In this document: positions 1 through 10,299 of the stretch, one piece after another
How the letters are laid out: each line of letters begins with the position of its first letter
How positions within the stretch are numbered: position 1 is the stretch's first letter
DNA from: Thermosynechococcaceae cyanobacterium Okahandja
Lineage (GTDB): Bacteria; Cyanobacteriota; Cyanobacteriia; Thermosynechococcales; Thermosynechococcaceae
Assembly: GCA_041530395.1 (NCBI GenBank)
Contig: CP136945.1
Location: 744,001 to 808,000, forward strand
DNA length: 64,000 nucleotides
Direction of reading: 5' to 3'
Program-made: the position numbers and the translations under genes
Notes under the pieces: generated by a model
What the model saw: only the letters and a program-made list of their open reading frames with translations
Told to the model about the DNA's origin: nothing
Database searches by the model: none

Positions 1-760
1 CCTCGCGGTAGCCAATGACCGGACGGCGGTAGGGATGCTGCTGAAACGTGGTCGCCAAAAAGGCTTCAAACAGTTGCCCCGAAGGGGAGTTATCTGACCG
101 CAGCCGCCGCTCCTCAAGGATGACCTCTTTTTCTTGATAAAACTCGCGAAACACCGGCTCCAAAAAGCGCTCCGACTCTAAGGACATCCACAGTTCCAGC
201 TTGTTGGCCGGAAAACTATAGAAATAACGGGTGGCATCGGCAGAGGTGGTAGCATTGAGGCCGACCCCTCCCGCCTGTTGCACAATTTGGCCGTACTGGT
301 TACTCACCACGTAGCGATCGGCGGCCTGTTGCACCGCCGCAAATTCAACAAGGAGCCGCTCACGCTGTGCTTCGTCTTGGGTGGCCTGTATCTGCTCAAA
401 CAGTTGATCCAGTTGTGCGAGTTTGCCCTGCTCAGCGGCATAGTCAGTGGTGCCAATGCGACGGGTGCCCTTAAAGGCAAGGTGCTCTAGATAGTGGGCA
501 ACCCCCGTTTGCCCCTCCGGTTCATCGACCCCCCCCACATCAACGTAGGTGAGGAAGGAAATAATCGGGGCTTGATGCTGCTCCATGACAATAAAGTGCA
601 TCCCATTGTCAAGGTAAAATTCGCTAATTTGCTGCATGGTGCGGTCGATGTAAGGGCGAATCGTTTGCGCAGAGGCCATGGGCGTAAACCACACCCACAA
701 GGCGATCGCCCAAACGCAGAGAAGTCGGTAGTGCCGCCAACGAACGTGGGCAAATAGCAC
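1..760 (-). CDS. M16 family zinc peptidase (insulinase-like), 3' end outside window
   Basis: This is the N-terminal 253 residues of a processing-protease-type M16 peptidase; the rest lies beyond the window edge. The inverted zinc motif HxxEH is present as HYLEH at residues 89-93, and a later segment VILEER supplies the usual downstream glutamate ligand. I place the start at a GTG (758-760) preceded by GGAGG, because it gives a classic signal peptide: an Arg-rich start, a Leu/Trp-rich core and a cleavage site after ASA near residue 31. The protein is therefore probably exported to the periplasm, where family members degrade peptides. An internal ATG at residue 42 would remove the signal. The family call is firm; the substrate is unknown. 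Confidence 0.88.
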   Translation of the reverse strand, partial: MLFAHVRWRHYRLLCVWAIALWVWFTPMASAQTIRPYIDRTMQQISEFYLDNGMHFIVMEQHQAPIISFLTYVDVGGVDEPEGQTGVAHYLEHLAFKGTRRIGTTDYAAEQGKLAQLDQLFEQIQATQDEAQRERLLVEFAAVQQAADRYVVSNQYGQIVQQAGGVGLNATTSADATRYFYSFPANKLELWMSLESERFLEPVFREFYQEKEVILEERRLRSDNSPSGQLFEAFLATTFQQHPYRRPVIGYRE

Positions 761-1070
761 AGAAAGGCTGCCTCCAATGACTGCTTCTATTACAGCGTAT
801 GCGAGTCGGCGGGCAAACCGCCAACCCAAGGATCAAAGGGGAACTCGATTTATCGCGGGTGTCCTTGCCCCCAGACAGCCCCGCAGCGGCAGAGACCTCG
901 CCCCAACTCCCGCCCCTTACCAGCCTTGGCTCCTGATTGGGATGCAAACCCGTATTCGTTCCGCGGTATGATTGTAAGGTTGACGGTCTGTTACTCACCC
1001 TCACGGATGCCCTGAAACGTCTAGAGGGGGGTAGTACCGCCAATGCTAACCCTTGGAACTGTAATTTAGC
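761..1070. other. Intergenic region between M16 peptidase and hemE
   Basis: These 310 bases separate two divergent genes and must hold both promoters. I see the GGAGG ribosome site of the minus-strand peptidase near its GTG start. Short open frames exist on both strands but read as low-complexity shadows with no recognisable motif. No clear sigma-70 pair with proper spacing was found. Confidence 0.5.
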
Positions 1071-2102
1071 ATGACCACCCCTTTACTCCTACGTGCTGCC
1101 CGAGGTGAGCGGGTCGAGCGTCCACCCATTTGGTTAATGCGCCAAGCGGGACGCTATATGAAGGTCTATCGTGATCTGCGCGATCGCTACCCCTCCTTTC
1201 GCGATCGCTCGGAAATTCCTGAACTGGCCATTGAAATTTCCCTACAGCCCTTCCGTGCGTTTGCGCCGGACGGAGTGATCCTGTTTTCGGATATTTTGAC
1301 CCCGCTGCCGGGCATTGGCATTCCCTTCGACATCGTGGAGAGTAAAGGCCCCATTATTGATCCGCCGATTCGTACCCTCGAGCAGGTCCAACGGCTCCAT
1401 CCCCTTGAACCGGAAGCGGCTTGCCCCTTCATTCGTCCCATTTTGTCAACCTTGCGCCAAGAAGTGGGCGATCGCGCTACCGTACTAGGTTTTGCTGGGG
1501 CACCATGGACCCTTGCGGCCTATGCCATTGAAGGCAAAAGCTCCAAGGATTACATCGAAATTAAAACGATGGCTTACCGAGAGCCAGATCTGCTGCACAA
1601 ATTCCTCAGCCATTTGGCTACCGCCATTGCTGACTACCTGTGCTATCAAATTGACTGTGGTGCCCAAGTGGTGCAGCTTTTTGACTCCTGGGCCGGGCAA
1701 CTCAGCCGCCACGATTACGATACCTTTGCCCTCCCCTACCAAAAACAAGTAGTGCAGCAGGTCAAAGCCGTTTATCCTGACGTGCCAATGATCCTATATA
1801 TCAACGGCAGTGCCGCAGTAGTGGATCGGATGGCAGCCACCGGGGTTGATATTGTTAGCCTTGACTGGACGGTCGATATTGGCACCATTCGCCAGCAGTT
1901 TCCCGCCAGCGTTGGCCTGCAGGGGAACCTAGATCCCGTCGTGCTGTTTGCTCCCCAAGCGGTGCTGCGGCAGCGGGCGCTAGAGATTATTGACGGTGGC
2001 CGCAGCGGCCCCTATATCTTTAATCTGGGGCATGGGGTGCTCCAAGGCACTCCGGAAGAAAACGTCGGCTATCTATTTGATCTGGTTAAATCCCTCGGCT
2101 AA
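1071..2102 (+). CDS. hemE: Uroporphyrinogen decarboxylase
   Basis: HemE decarboxylates the four acetate side chains of uroporphyrinogen III to give coproporphyrinogen III, the cytosolic step that feeds both heme and chlorophyll synthesis. The 343-residue length is normal for the family. The signature MRQAGRYM lies at residues 23-30, followed by the conserved [12 protein letters not shown] segment carrying the catalytic Asp, and [12 protein letters not shown] near residue 143. The next gene starts inside the hemE stop codon (TAATG), so the two are probably co-translated. Nothing looks damaged. Confidence 0.97.
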   Translation: MTTPLLLRAARGERVERPPIWLMRQAGRYMKVYRDLRDRYPSFRDRSEIPELAIEISLQPFRAFAPDGVILFSDILTPLPGIGIPFDIVESKGPIIDPPIRTLEQVQRLHPLEPEAACPFIRPILSTLRQEVGDRATVLGFAGAPWTLAAYAIEGKSSKDYIEIKTMAYREPDLLHKFLSHLATAIADYLCYQIDCGAQVVQLFDSWAGQLSRHDYDTFALPYQKQVVQQVKAVYPDVPMILYINGSAAVVDRMAATGVDIVSLDWTVDIGTIRQQFPASVGLQGNLDPVVLFAPQAVLRQRALEIIDGGRSGPYIFNLGHGVLQGTPEENVGYLFDLVKSLG

Positions 2103-3025
2103 TGCGTCTCCTGATTACCGGTGCCACTGGCTGTATTGGCCAGTACATTACTGAGGCACTGATTACCCAGACCGATCACGAACTCTTTCTGTTTGTGCGT
2201 AATCCGGCCAAACTGACCGTTGATCCCCAGCAGCGGCCGGGGGTGCATCTCATCCAAGGGGATCTCCTCGACTTGTCGCCCCTCGCGCCGCTATTACCGA
2301 CCCTCGATGGGGTCATTCTCACCGCTGCGGCCTGGGGGAACAAAAATGCCTTTGCCATTAATTTTGAGCAGACCTGTGCGCTGCTGCAACAGCTTGATCC
2401 CCAGCGCTGCCAACGGGTCTTTTACTTTTCCACCGCCAGTATCCTCACGCGGCAGATGACCCCGCTGCCAGAGGCGGCCACCCTCGGAACTGCGTACATT
2501 CGCTCGAAGTACGAGTGTTTGCAGGCAATTGAAACCCTGCCCGTTGGCGATCGCGTCGTTGAGCTATTTCCAACGATGGTGTTTGGCGGCGGGACAGATG
2601 GGAAGCGACCCTCGTTTATTACCAAGGGAATGCGGCAGGCGCTGAAGTGGCTATGGCTGGCGCGCTTCTTTCGGGTTGAGGCCAGTTTTCACTTTGTCCA
2701 TGCCCGTGATATTGCCCAAGTGGTGCTCTACCTGATCGAGCATCCAGAGTATCCTGTTCCCCGGCGTGTTGCCCTTGGTAACCCTGCTATTACCGTCAAT
2801 GAACTCCTGACCCAGCTATGCCAAGCCCATAACCTGCCGATTTACTTTCAAATTCCCCTTACCCCTGCCTTGGTGAACTTTTTTATTAAGGTGTTTCGGA
2901 TTCAAATGTCACCGTGGGACTATTTTTGCCTGAATTACCGCAATTTTAGTTGCGACACCATTCTGAATCCGCAGCAACTCGGCCTGAAACCCCACTATGC
3001 CACCGTAGTGGATTTACTGGAGTGA
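2102..3025 (+). CDS. NAD(P)-dependent epimerase/dehydratase family (extended SDR)
   Basis: This is an extended short-chain dehydrogenase/reductase. The Rossmann motif TGATGCIG is at the N-terminus (residues 6-13) and the catalytic YxxxK appears as YIRSK near residue 132. The 307-residue length fits single-domain sugar-nucleotide epimerase or reductase relatives. Its ATG overlaps the hemE stop, which makes an operon likely, but the substrate cannot be read from sequence. A role in tetrapyrrole or carotenoid metabolism would be a guess from position only. Confidence 0.85.
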   Translation: MRLLITGATGCIGQYITEALITQTDHELFLFVRNPAKLTVDPQQRPGVHLIQGDLLDLSPLAPLLPTLDGVILTAAAWGNKNAFAINFEQTCALLQQLDPQRCQRVFYFSTASILTRQMTPLPEAATLGTAYIRSKYECLQAIETLPVGDRVVELFPTMVFGGGTDGKRPSFITKGMRQALKWLWLARFFRVEASFHFVHARDIAQVVLYLIEHPEYPVPRRVALGNPAITVNELLTQLCQAHNLPIYFQIPLTPALVNFFIKVFRIQMSPWDYFCLNYRNFSCDTILNPQQLGLKPHYATVVDLLE

Positions 3026-3149
3026 TCGCCGCCTAGTTACCCTGAGATTCCCTATCTCCCACTGCTTTCACTCGATGGGCATTCCTGCCCCTAAGCAGAG
3101 ATATGGGTTTGCTACAATTGGGCAATCTAATCCTGCTGCGTTTACCGTC

Positions 3150-3539
3150 ATGAAAACATACCCCCTCAGCATTGTTCTATGGGCAGCCTTGGCGGCTGGT
3201 TTGAGCCTCGGTATGACATCTAGCTCTGCCCTTGCCCAGCGCCCCGGCGATCGCGTTCTTGGTCAGTGGAGTGATGGGTTTTGGTACCCTGCCCGCATTC
3301 AGAGTGTCGATGGTAGCCGAATTCGATTAGTCTATGACGATGGTGATTTGGGTACGGTGGGGCCAAACCAGATTCGTGCCATTAACTGGGGTGTCGGTTC
3401 AAAAGTGCAGTGCAACTGGAAAAATCGCGGCACCTACTACCCGGGAACCATTGCCCAGAGGCAAGAGGATAGCATCTTTGTCAACTACGACGATGGCGAT
3501 CGCGAACAGACCGTCATTGGCCGCTGCCGCTCCCGCTAA
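3150..3539 (+). CDS. Secreted small protein with two Tudor/agenet-like repeats
   Basis: The 129-residue protein starts with a signal peptide ending in ALAQ near residue 30. Two related beta-rich repeats follow, each with a pattern of the form W..G.WYPA.I and then a VYDDGD or VNYDDGD strand, around residues 32-75 and 80-125. This resembles Tudor/agenet-type small barrels, which in other contexts bind peptides or charged ligands. I chose the ATG at 3150 rather than an upstream one because it places the signal peptide at the very N-terminus. The function is unknown. Confidence 0.75.
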   Translation: MKTYPLSIVLWAALAAGLSLGMTSSSALAQRPGDRVLGQWSDGFWYPARIQSVDGSRIRLVYDDGDLGTVGPNQIRAINWGVGSKVQCNWKNRGTYYPGTIAQRQEDSIFVNYDDGDREQTVIGRCRSR

Positions 3540-3638
3540 CTTTTGACATTTGATCAATTTGATAAATTTTACTCCCCGGCATTTTTTGGCTTTTCACTAG
3601 TAACGATATCCGGCGTGCTTGCGAGGGGATAGCAGCCT

Positions 3639-4112
3639 ATGGCAGGATTGTGGCTCCTAAAATCGGAACCTAGCGTATTTTCGTGGCAAGACCTTAAGGC
3701 AGCCCCCAACCAAACAACCTGTTGGGAAGGGGTACGCAACTACCAAGCTCGCAACTTTATGCGGGATCAAATGGCTGTGGGCGATCGCGTCTTTTTTTAC
3801 CACAGTAATGCCAAGCCACCCGCCATCATGGGGATTGCCGAAGTTGTTAAGCCTGCCTACCCCGATCATTTTGCGTGGACTCCTGAAAGCAAGTATTTTG
3901 ATCCCAAAAGTACCCCTGACAAGCCTATTTGGTTCATGGTGGATATTCAGTACCGTTGCGATATAACCCCCCCCATTACCCTCCCTGAGCTGCGGCAAAC
4001 CAAAGGCTTAGAGACCATGCTGCTACTACAGAAGGGCTGTCGCCTGTCGGTGCAACCCGTCACTGAAGTAGAATGGCAACTGATCCTCAGCCTGCGAAAT
4101 ATACGCGTGTAA
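3639..4112 (+). CDS. EVE domain-containing protein
   Basis: The 157-residue protein is a stand-alone EVE domain of the thymocyte-nuclear-protein-1 type. The opening WLLKSEP, the WEGVRNYQARNFM segment near residue 30 and the GDRVFFYHSN strand near residue 48 are typical. EVE domains belong to the PUA-like fold and can bind modified bases in nucleic acids; the ligand of the bacterial stand-alone forms is not settled. The gene stands alone between a secreted protein and a DUF1517 protein. Confidence 0.9.
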   Translation: MAGLWLLKSEPSVFSWQDLKAAPNQTTCWEGVRNYQARNFMRDQMAVGDRVFFYHSNAKPPAIMGIAEVVKPAYPDHFAWTPESKYFDPKSTPDKPIWFMVDIQYRCDITPPITLPELRQTKGLETMLLLQKGCRLSVQPVTEVEWQLILSLRNIRV

Positions 4113-4244
4113 ATTTGGGCAACCCAAGTTCGCTGCATCCGTTTTGGCACCAGTGTCGGTTACCCGCCCTCCCTCTCTCTCGGGGCTGAAGGGTACACTG
4201 AAAAAAGCACATCTGTTGGCGGAGTCTATTCTGGCACTGTAACC

Positions 4245-5165
4245 ATGAAAAAGCGTTGGCAACTCATAAAATCCCTTTTAGCAACTGTTTTAACCCTTGT
4301 TCTTGTGGCGCACCTTGTCCTTGACACCGGTGCAGCGTGGGCGGCGCGGAGCGGTGGTCGCATTGGCGGTGGCTCCTTTAGCCGTCCGGCACCCACTCGT
4401 TCCTATCGGAGTGCGCCTCGCAGTGACTACCGGTACTCTCAACCCGTTTATGGCGGTGGGTTTGGCTTTCCCTTTTTAATTCCCTTCTTTGGCTTTGGCG
4501 GCGGTTTTGGCGGACTGTTTACAATTATTTTGCTTGGGGTTGTGGCCAATTTCCTCATTTCCGCCTTTCGCCAGTTCCGGGAGGCAGGGGAAGAGGCAGA
4601 AACTGACAATCCGGTGGTCTCCTTGCATACTTTGCACGTAGGCTTACTGGCAGATGCCCGCGAACTCCAAGCAGATCTCAACAAACTGGCCTTAACGGCA
4701 GACACCCAAACCGCTACTGGCTTAGCAAACGTCCTACAGGAGGCAACCCTTGCCCTACTACGCCATCCTGAATACTGGGTCTATGCCAATGCCGCTAGCC
4801 AAACTACACGCTTGGTGCAAGCGGAAAGCACCTTTAACCAGCTTGCTCTCAGCGAGCGCAGCAAGCTCACTGCCGAAACCCTCTCTAACTACCGTCAAAC
4901 CATTCAGGAGCGGCAGATGATCCCCACCTCCAGCCACGATATTGGGGAGTATATTGTGGTCACCCTGATTGTTGCCGCTACCGGTAAGCTGACCCTGCCC
5001 ACAATCAACAACGATCTGGACTTGCGGCAAGCACTACAACAGTTGGGGGGTATTGGTAGCGATCGCCTCCTAGCCGTAGAACTGTTGTGGCAACCCCAGG
5101 CGATCGGCGATACCCTAACAGCCGATGAACTCCTGCTGGCTTATCCAACCCTCAAGCACCTGTAA
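4245..5165 (+). CDS. DUF1517 family membrane protein
   Basis: This 306-residue protein matches the cyanobacterial and plastid DUF1517 family. It has a signal-like N-terminal hydrophobic stretch ending at AWAARSGG (residues 30-37), a Gly/Ser/Arg-rich linker with SGGRIGGGSF, a Phe/Gly-rich hydrophobic segment near residues 68-105, and an alpha/beta C-terminal domain. The layout suggests a thylakoid or plasma membrane anchor with the main domain on one side. The biochemical role is unknown. Confidence 0.85.
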   Translation: MKKRWQLIKSLLATVLTLVLVAHLVLDTGAAWAARSGGRIGGGSFSRPAPTRSYRSAPRSDYRYSQPVYGGGFGFPFLIPFFGFGGGFGGLFTIILLGVVANFLISAFRQFREAGEEAETDNPVVSLHTLHVGLLADARELQADLNKLALTADTQTATGLANVLQEATLALLRHPEYWVYANAASQTTRLVQAESTFNQLALSERSKLTAETLSNYRQTIQERQMIPTSSHDIGEYIVVTLIVAATGKLTLPTINNDLDLRQALQQLGGIGSDRLLAVELLWQPQAIGDTLTADELLLAYPTLKHL

Positions 5166-5176
5166 ACATAAAATGG

Positions 5177-5190
5177 GGGGGATTTCCCCC
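5177..5190. terminator. Short G5/C5 hairpin after the DUF1517 gene
   Basis: A five-base G run and a five-base C run flank an ATTT loop a few bases after the DUF1517 stop. There is no T tract on either side, so intrinsic termination is doubtful. Confidence 0.3.
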
Positions 5191-5252
5191 TCCTGTCGCA
5201 TACGATTGATCGGCCACTGTAAACCGAACTCAACCCGACGCTGAATCCATCA

Positions 5253-5324
<72 letters not shown>

Positions 5325-5738
5325 GTAGAGCTTATGCAAACCGATCTACTATCCTAAGTGAAGATGCCAAAATTGGCAAGGGGATCACTCGTGCCTTCAG
5401 AACTTCACCTCCCCAACAGTTAAAACATTCAGGGTATTTCTTGGGGTCTAGAAATAGTCCCCTTAGGATAAGGAGTAAGCTACCCATCGGCCAAACGCCG
5501 AGGACTTGATAGATGCCCTGAATCATAAGATTCGAGCCTCTGGATCAGCTTACGAAAAACAGCCCCAAGCGGGTGTTCGCACTATCTTCATTTCTGATGT
5601 CTGCATTACTAATGACTCAGCCTACTGAAGTTGCCGAGGAAAAGGGAACCATTCAGTAACGACTGCTTGATCTGTTTGGCTCTGGACGTAGGCGGTCGTG
5701 ACTTCAATCACTTCAATCATTAATGTACGAGGGAATTT
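5325..5738. other. 414-base region before phosphoketolase, no confident gene; possible decayed coding sequence
   Basis: No complete gene is convincing here. On the plus strand 5479-5628 is open with a protein-like composition (DLIDALNHKIRASGSAYEKQ and onward, ending FISDVCITNDSAY) but begins right after a stop and lacks a good start. On the minus strand 5332-5526 could encode 64 residues including KKYPECFNCWGG. I read the region as a gene remnant plus the phosphoketolase promoter. Confidence 0.4.
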
Positions 5739-8168
5739 ATGGTTAGTGCTCTCTCTGCCACGACTCAATCCATTCGCGCCTTTGGCGTAGCGCGCTCAAC
5801 CGTTGAAGGGCAACCCCTTAGCCCCGCCGAAGTGGATGCCATGGATGCCTACTTCAGCGCGTGTAACTACTTAGCTGTGGGCATGATTTACCTGCGGGAC
5901 AACCCGCTGCTCAAAGAGCCGTTGCGCCCCGAACATATTAAAAAACGTTTGCTCGGCCACTGGGGTGCCAGTCCGGGATTATCGTTTTGCTACCTGCACC
6001 TGAACCGCATTATTAAAAAGTACCAACAAGAAGTCATTTTCTTGGCCGGTCCCGGCCACGGTGCCCCGGGTGTTCTCGCTCCTGTTTATCTCGAGGGCAG
6101 CTATTCTGAGATTTACCACAACATTAGTGAGGATGCGCACGGCCTCAAGAAGTTCTTCAAACAGTTTTCGTTTCCGGGGGGTATTGGTAGCCACTGTACC
6201 CCAGAAACCCCCGGCTCCATTCACGAAGGGGGCGAGTTAGGCTATGTGCTCTCCCATGCCTGTGGTGCTGCCTTTGACAATCCTGACTTAATTGTGGCTG
6301 CCGTTGTCGGCGATGGTGAGGCAGAAACGGGGCCGTTGGCCACCTCTTGGCACATTAATAAGTTTCTCAACCCTGCACGAGATGGGGCAGTGCTGCCAAT
6401 TCTGCACCTGAATGGCTACAAAATTAACAACCCCACCTTGTTAGCACGGATTCCCCACGCGGATCTCGAGAGTCTCTTTCGCGGCTATGGCTATGAGCCG
6501 TGCTTTGTGGAAGGCTCTGACCGCCCCTCGATGCACCAAGCGATGGCGGCAACCCTTGACTACTGTGTAAACAAAATTAAGGAAATTCAACAGATGGCTC
6601 GCGAGCAGGGGGTGACACCTCTACCCCGCTGGCCCATGATTATCCTGCGCACCCCTAAAGGCTGGACCGGGCCTGCGGAAGTGAACGGCCACAAGGTGGA
6701 AGGATTCTGGCGCGCCCACCAAGTGCCTATGGCGGATGTGCACAACAACCCCGCCCACCTCAAGCTGCTAGAGGACTGGCTGCGTAGCTATCATCCTGAA
6801 ACCCTATTTGATGAGAAAGGTGCATTTCGTCCGGATCTCAAGGCACTGGCTCCCACGGGTACCTATCGGATGGGGATGAACCCCCACGCCAATGGCGGGC
6901 TGCTGCGTAAGGATTTAAAAATGCCCGATTTCCGGGAGTACGGCATTAGCTTTGAGAAACCTGCTCAAATAGAGGTGGAAAATACTCGCCCCCTCGGCGT
7001 GTTCCTGCGGGATGTGATGCGCCAAAATATGACGAATTTCCGCGTCTTTGGGCCGGATGAAAATACCTCTAACAAGCTGAATGCCATTTATGAAGTTAGC
7101 AAAAAATTCTGGATTGCGGAGTCCTTTGAGGAGGATGAGGATGGTGGTGAATTGTCCACCGATGGCCGTGTTATTGAAATGCTGAGTGAGCACATGATGG
7201 AGGGGATGCTCGAAGGGTATCTGCTAACGGGACGGCACGGCTTCTTTTCTACCTACGAGTCTTTTGTCCATGTGATTGACTCGATGTTTAACCAGCACGC
7301 CAAGTGGTTAAGTATTTGTAATGAACTCTCGTGGCGTGCGGATATTGCCTCGTTGAACCTCCTAATTACCTCGACGGTGTGGCGCCAAGATCACAATGGC
7401 TTTACGCACCAAGATCCGGGCTTTTTAGATGTGGTCTGTAACAAAAGTGCGGTGGTAACGCGCATTTATCTGCCGCCAGATGTCAATTCCTTACTCTCGG
7501 TGGCGGATCACTGTTTGCGCAGTAAAAACTACGTGAATGTGATTGTCTCGGATAAGCAATTGCATTTGCAGTACATGGATATGGATGCGGCTATTAAGCA
7601 CTGCACCAAGGGGCTAGGCATTTGGGACTGGGCCAGTAACGATCAAGGTTATGAGCCGGATCTGGTGATGGCCAGTGCGGGGGATATTCCCACCCAGGAA
7701 GCCTTAGCAGCGATCGCCCTGTTGCGGCAGGAATTTCCTGAACTGAAAATTCGCTACATTAACGTGGTGGATTTATTCAAGCTGCAACCGGAAACCGAAC
7801 ATCCCCATGGCCTCAGCGATCGCGACTTTGACAGTCTGTTCACGCTAGATCGCCCGATTATCTTTAACTTCCACGGCTATCCGTGGCTGATCCACCGCCT
7901 CACCTACCGTCGCTATAACCATGTCAACCTCCATGTGCGTGGCTACAAAGAAAAAGGCAATATCAATACGCCCCTTGAGTTAGCCATTAACAATGAAATT
8001 GATCGCTTTAGCTTGGCGATCGATGCCATTGACCGTCTGCCGGAGTTGCAGGTGGCGGGTGCCCATGCCAAGGAAAAATTCCGCAATATGCAGATCGAAG
8101 CCCGTAACTACGCCTACGAGTTTGGCATCGACAAGCCGGAGTTTAGCCACTGGCGGTGGCCTTTCTAG
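5739..8168 (+). CDS. xfp: Phosphoketolase (xylulose-5-phosphate/fructose-6-phosphate)
   Basis: This thiamine-diphosphate enzyme splits xylulose 5-phosphate or fructose 6-phosphate with inorganic phosphate, giving acetyl phosphate and a shorter sugar phosphate. The 809-residue length is full size. Family landmarks include [10 protein letters not shown] near residue 77, the GPGHGAPG segment near residue 109, the [17 protein letters not shown] cofactor-binding stretch near residue 190 and [12 protein letters not shown] near residue 303. GAGGG lies eight bases before the ATG. Acetate kinase at 59.1-60.3 kb could use the acetyl phosphate. The gene ends in a 4-base stop overlap with convergent hisF. 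Confidence 0.96.
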   Translation: MVSALSATTQSIRAFGVARSTVEGQPLSPAEVDAMDAYFSACNYLAVGMIYLRDNPLLKEPLRPEHIKKRLLGHWGASPGLSFCYLHLNRIIKKYQQEVIFLAGPGHGAPGVLAPVYLEGSYSEIYHNISEDAHGLKKFFKQFSFPGGIGSHCTPETPGSIHEGGELGYVLSHACGAAFDNPDLIVAAVVGDGEAETGPLATSWHINKFLNPARDGAVLPILHLNGYKINNPTLLARIPHADLESLFRGYGYEPCFVEGSDRPSMHQAMAATLDYCVNKIKEIQQMAREQGVTPLPRWPMIILRTPKGWTGPAEVNGHKVEGFWRAHQVPMADVHNNPAHLKLLEDWLRSYHPETLFDEKGAFRPDLKALAPTGTYRMGMNPHANGGLLRKDLKMPDFREYGISFEKPAQIEVENTRPLGVFLRDVMRQNMTNFRVFGPDENTSNKLNAIYEVSKKFWIAESFEEDEDGGELSTDGRVIEMLSEHMMEGMLEGYLLTGRHGFFSTYESFVHVIDSMFNQHAKWLSICNELSWRADIASLNLLITSTVWRQDHNGFTHQDPGFLDVVCNKSAVVTRIYLPPDVNSLLSVADHCLRSKNYVNVIVSDKQLHLQYMDMDAAIKHCTKGLGIWDWASNDQGYEPDLVMASAGDIPTQEALAAIALLRQEFPELKIRYINVVDLFKLQPETEHPHGLSDRDFDSLFTLDRPIIFNFHGYPWLIHRLTYRRYNHVNLHVRGYKEKGNINTPLELAINNEIDRFSLAIDAIDRLPELQVAGAHAKEKFRNMQIEARNYAYEFGIDKPEFSHWRWPF

Positions 8169-8953
8169 CCCATGGCCGGGTATGGTACATCCCGCACAGG
8201 GACGTGATGCTGTGCCAAATAGGCTTTAATTTCGGCAATGCTGAGTTGGCCGTAGTGAAGCAGAGAGGCCAAAAGGGCGGCTTCGGCTCTGCCTTCGGTG
8301 AGGGCAGCCCGAATGTGATCGCAGGTACCCGCCCCGCCGGAGGCAATGACGGGAATTTCCACCCGCTCGGCAATGGCACGGGTTAGCGCCAGATCGTAGC
8401 CCGCTTGGGTGCCATCGGCATCCATACTGGTGACTAGTAGTTCTCCAGCACCCCGCTGTGCCATTTCCACTGCCCAAGCAACGGCATCTAGTCCGGTGGC
8501 TTCGCGGCCACCCCGGACATACACCTGCCAACGGGGCGGATCAGCACTCGGGTCACGCCGGGCATCAATGGCCACCACAATACATTGAGCGCCAAAGCGA
8601 TCGCTGGCCTGGCTCACTAAATCCGGTTGGCGCACGGCTGCGGAGTTCAAACTCACCTTATCGGCACCCGCCCGCAGCAGATCCTTAATCATACTGAGGG
8701 ACTGGATGCCTCCCCCCACCGTCAGGGGAATGAACACTTGATCGGCGGTGCGGTAAACCACATCAATCAGGATGTTGCGTTCTTCGTGGGTGGCTGTGAT
8801 GTCCAGAAACACCAGTTCATCGGCACCGGCGGCATTATAGGCTTGAGCAAGCTCGACCGGATCGCCCGCATCCCGCAGGTTCACAAAATTAACCCCTTTG
8901 ACGACCCGACCGGCTTTAACGTCCAAACAGGGGAGAATTCGTTTTGCAAGCAT
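8165..8953 (-). CDS. hisF: Imidazole glycerol phosphate synthase cyclase subunit
   Basis: HisF is the cyclase half of the HisF-HisH synthase: it takes ammonia from HisH and converts PRFAR to imidazole glycerol phosphate and AICAR in histidine synthesis. The 262-residue TIM barrel opens with [16 protein letters not shown], carrying the first catalytic Asp (D11), and has the second Asp in [12 protein letters not shown] (near residue 177), with the two phosphate sites at GGI and ASGGAGT. hisH is not in the window. It is the last gene of a long minus-strand run, and its TAG shares four bases with the xfp stop. Confidence 0.97.
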   Translation of the reverse strand: MLAKRILPCLDVKAGRVVKGVNFVNLRDAGDPVELAQAYNAAGADELVFLDITATHEERNILIDVVYRTADQVFIPLTVGGGIQSLSMIKDLLRAGADKVSLNSAAVRQPDLVSQASDRFGAQCIVVAIDARRDPSADPPRWQVYVRGGREATGLDAVAWAVEMAQRGAGELLVTSMDADGTQAGYDLALTRAIAERVEIPVIASGGAGTCDHIRAALTEGRAEAALLASLLHYGQLSIAEIKAYLAQHHVPVRDVPYPAMG

Positions 8954-8989
8954 AATGTCTCCTTGGGGATTCAGAAGTAAAGCCTTTGG

Positions 8990-9649
8990 TTACTGCACGG
9001 TCACTCGACGACCACCACCACTCACAAAAATAATGGCGCGGTCGGCGGCCATGGGTTCCCAGCCCACGTCAAAGCCATTCTGCCAAGCAATTGTCCGTGC
9101 CGCTCGAAAGCAATCAAACCCATCGGGGCGGACAAAGAATATCAAGGAATGACGGCTGGGGGACAGGCGCGTTAAGGTTTGCTGAAAGGTGGAGGTTGGC
9201 TCATCAAGGGTGGCCGGGGTTTCACCGGCAAAGGGATCGCGGGGCTGAAAGAGGGTCTGAATAATTGGCTGGCCGCCGAGGGTGACGAGGCTTAGGCGCA
9301 CGTCGTAATAGCGGGTGGCATAGGAAAAGGCATTAAACTGCTGCTGCAATTGCTGCGGGCTAACAAAGGGACTGTTATTGATGCGGCGAAAAAACGCTTG
9401 AATGGCTTCACTAGCCTTATCTTCTTCAAGGGGGATGGCACGATTTTCGCGGCACTCAAAAAAGTAGGTCTGTTTACGGGTTTCACGGGCAATGGGGGTG
9501 CGCACAAGGGCTGGGGAGACGGCTGCCGTTAAGCTGGCAAAGAGGCAGACAAAGATCATGACCCCTACCGTATTGGTCAGCACGTCGAGGAAGGAGTCAA
9601 GGTTTTGGCTGGGCTGTTGCGGTTGAGGCCGACGGCGCGATCGCTTCAT
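8990..9649 (-). CDS. Single-pass membrane protein with ExbD/MotB-like N-terminus
   Basis: The 219-residue protein has a basic N-terminus (MKRSRRRPQ), then SFLDVLTNTVGVMIFV near residues 19-34, followed by more hydrophobic residues. An Asp at the edge of a single N-terminal membrane helix is the layout of ExbD, TolR and MotB, where it binds the proton. The rest looks periplasmic and ends with FVSGGGRRVTVQ. Its ATG overlaps the stop of the DUF3177 membrane gene by four bases, so the pair is translationally coupled. The stator-like role is inference from layout, not established. Confidence 0.6.
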   Translation of the reverse strand: MKRSRRRPQPQQPSQNLDSFLDVLTNTVGVMIFVCLFASLTAAVSPALVRTPIARETRKQTYFFECRENRAIPLEEDKASEAIQAFFRRINNSPFVSPQQLQQQFNAFSYATRYYDVRLSLVTLGGQPIIQTLFQPRDPFAGETPATLDEPTSTFQQTLTRLSPSRHSLIFFVRPDGFDCFRAARTIAWQNGFDVGWEPMAADRAIIFVSGGGRRVTVQ

Positions 9650-10236
9650 AAGCCCGTGGCCGATCGCCCCTGCTTGGGTAAACGCACAAAGACAAAGTAG
9701 CTGAGGTACAGCATATAAATCACTAGGGCAACGGCGGCAAAAAAGCCGAGGGTGCCGGCCCGGGCCTGAGCATGGAACATCTCCTTAAATAGGAGCGGTG
9801 CTTCTAACCACACTTGGCAATTGGGGGTGGCGACTGCCCCGGCTACAAAGGCACAGGGCAAATAAAAGGCTTGGCCTACGGCTGCTAAAACGCAGTAGAG
9901 GGTCACCGCCCAACGCCAACTACTAAACACTTGGCCAATGAGGTCGTGGCGATCGCTAATTTCTTCGTTGAGATCTACCCAGAACCAAAGGCTAATGGGA
10001 ATGAGGATCAGCGCCATAAAACCAGTGACGTAGGCCACCGGCCACTGGGGCATCATCAGATAGACCGTAATGGCCAGTAGGCTTGACACCCGCCAGTAAA
10101 TGACCAGCAGATGGGTGATGGCAGGCACATTCTGAATGGTGCTCCAGAGCAGGAGAACGAGGGGTAGCACCACGGTAAAGAGGACCGCTAGGCGATAGTC
10201 CATCCACACCAGCGATCGCAGCAGTTCAAGGGGCAT
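9646..10236 (-). CDS. DUF3177-like multi-pass membrane protein
   Basis: About five hydrophobic helices are visible in this 196-residue protein, for example LAVLFTVVLPLVLLLW near residue 16, LLAITVYLMM, FMALILIPISLWFWV and FFAAVALVIYMLYLSYFVFV near the C-terminus. The overall pattern agrees with the cyanobacterial DUF3177 family as I recall it. I chose the ATG at 10236 (MPLELLRS) over one 19 codons upstream because the upstream residues are atypical. It overlaps the ExbD-like gene that follows. Function is unknown. Confidence 0.6.
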   Translation of the reverse strand: MPLELLRSLVWMDYRLAVLFTVVLPLVLLLWSTIQNVPAITHLLVIYWRVSSLLAITVYLMMPQWPVAYVTGFMALILIPISLWFWVDLNEEISDRHDLIGQVFSSWRWAVTLYCVLAAVGQAFYLPCAFVAGAVATPNCQVWLEAPLLFKEMFHAQARAGTLGFFAAVALVIYMLYLSYFVFVRLPKQGRSATGL

Positions 10237-10299
10237 AGCAGCCAAAGGATTGAAGGAGAACGCTTCTATTATTAATGATGGCCTTTGCCGCACACAAGG

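Noticed and set aside
624-1043. A 139-codon minus-strand frame upstream of the M16 peptidase
   Set aside because: It overlaps the peptidase N-terminus in another frame, is Arg/Ser/Pro-rich with no motif, and the peptidase frame has a clear signal peptide and zinc motif.
5612-5710. A 32-codon minus-strand frame starting MIEVIEVTTAYVQSQTDQAV
   Set aside because: No ribosome site, no homologue known to me and it lies in the phosphoketolase upstream region.
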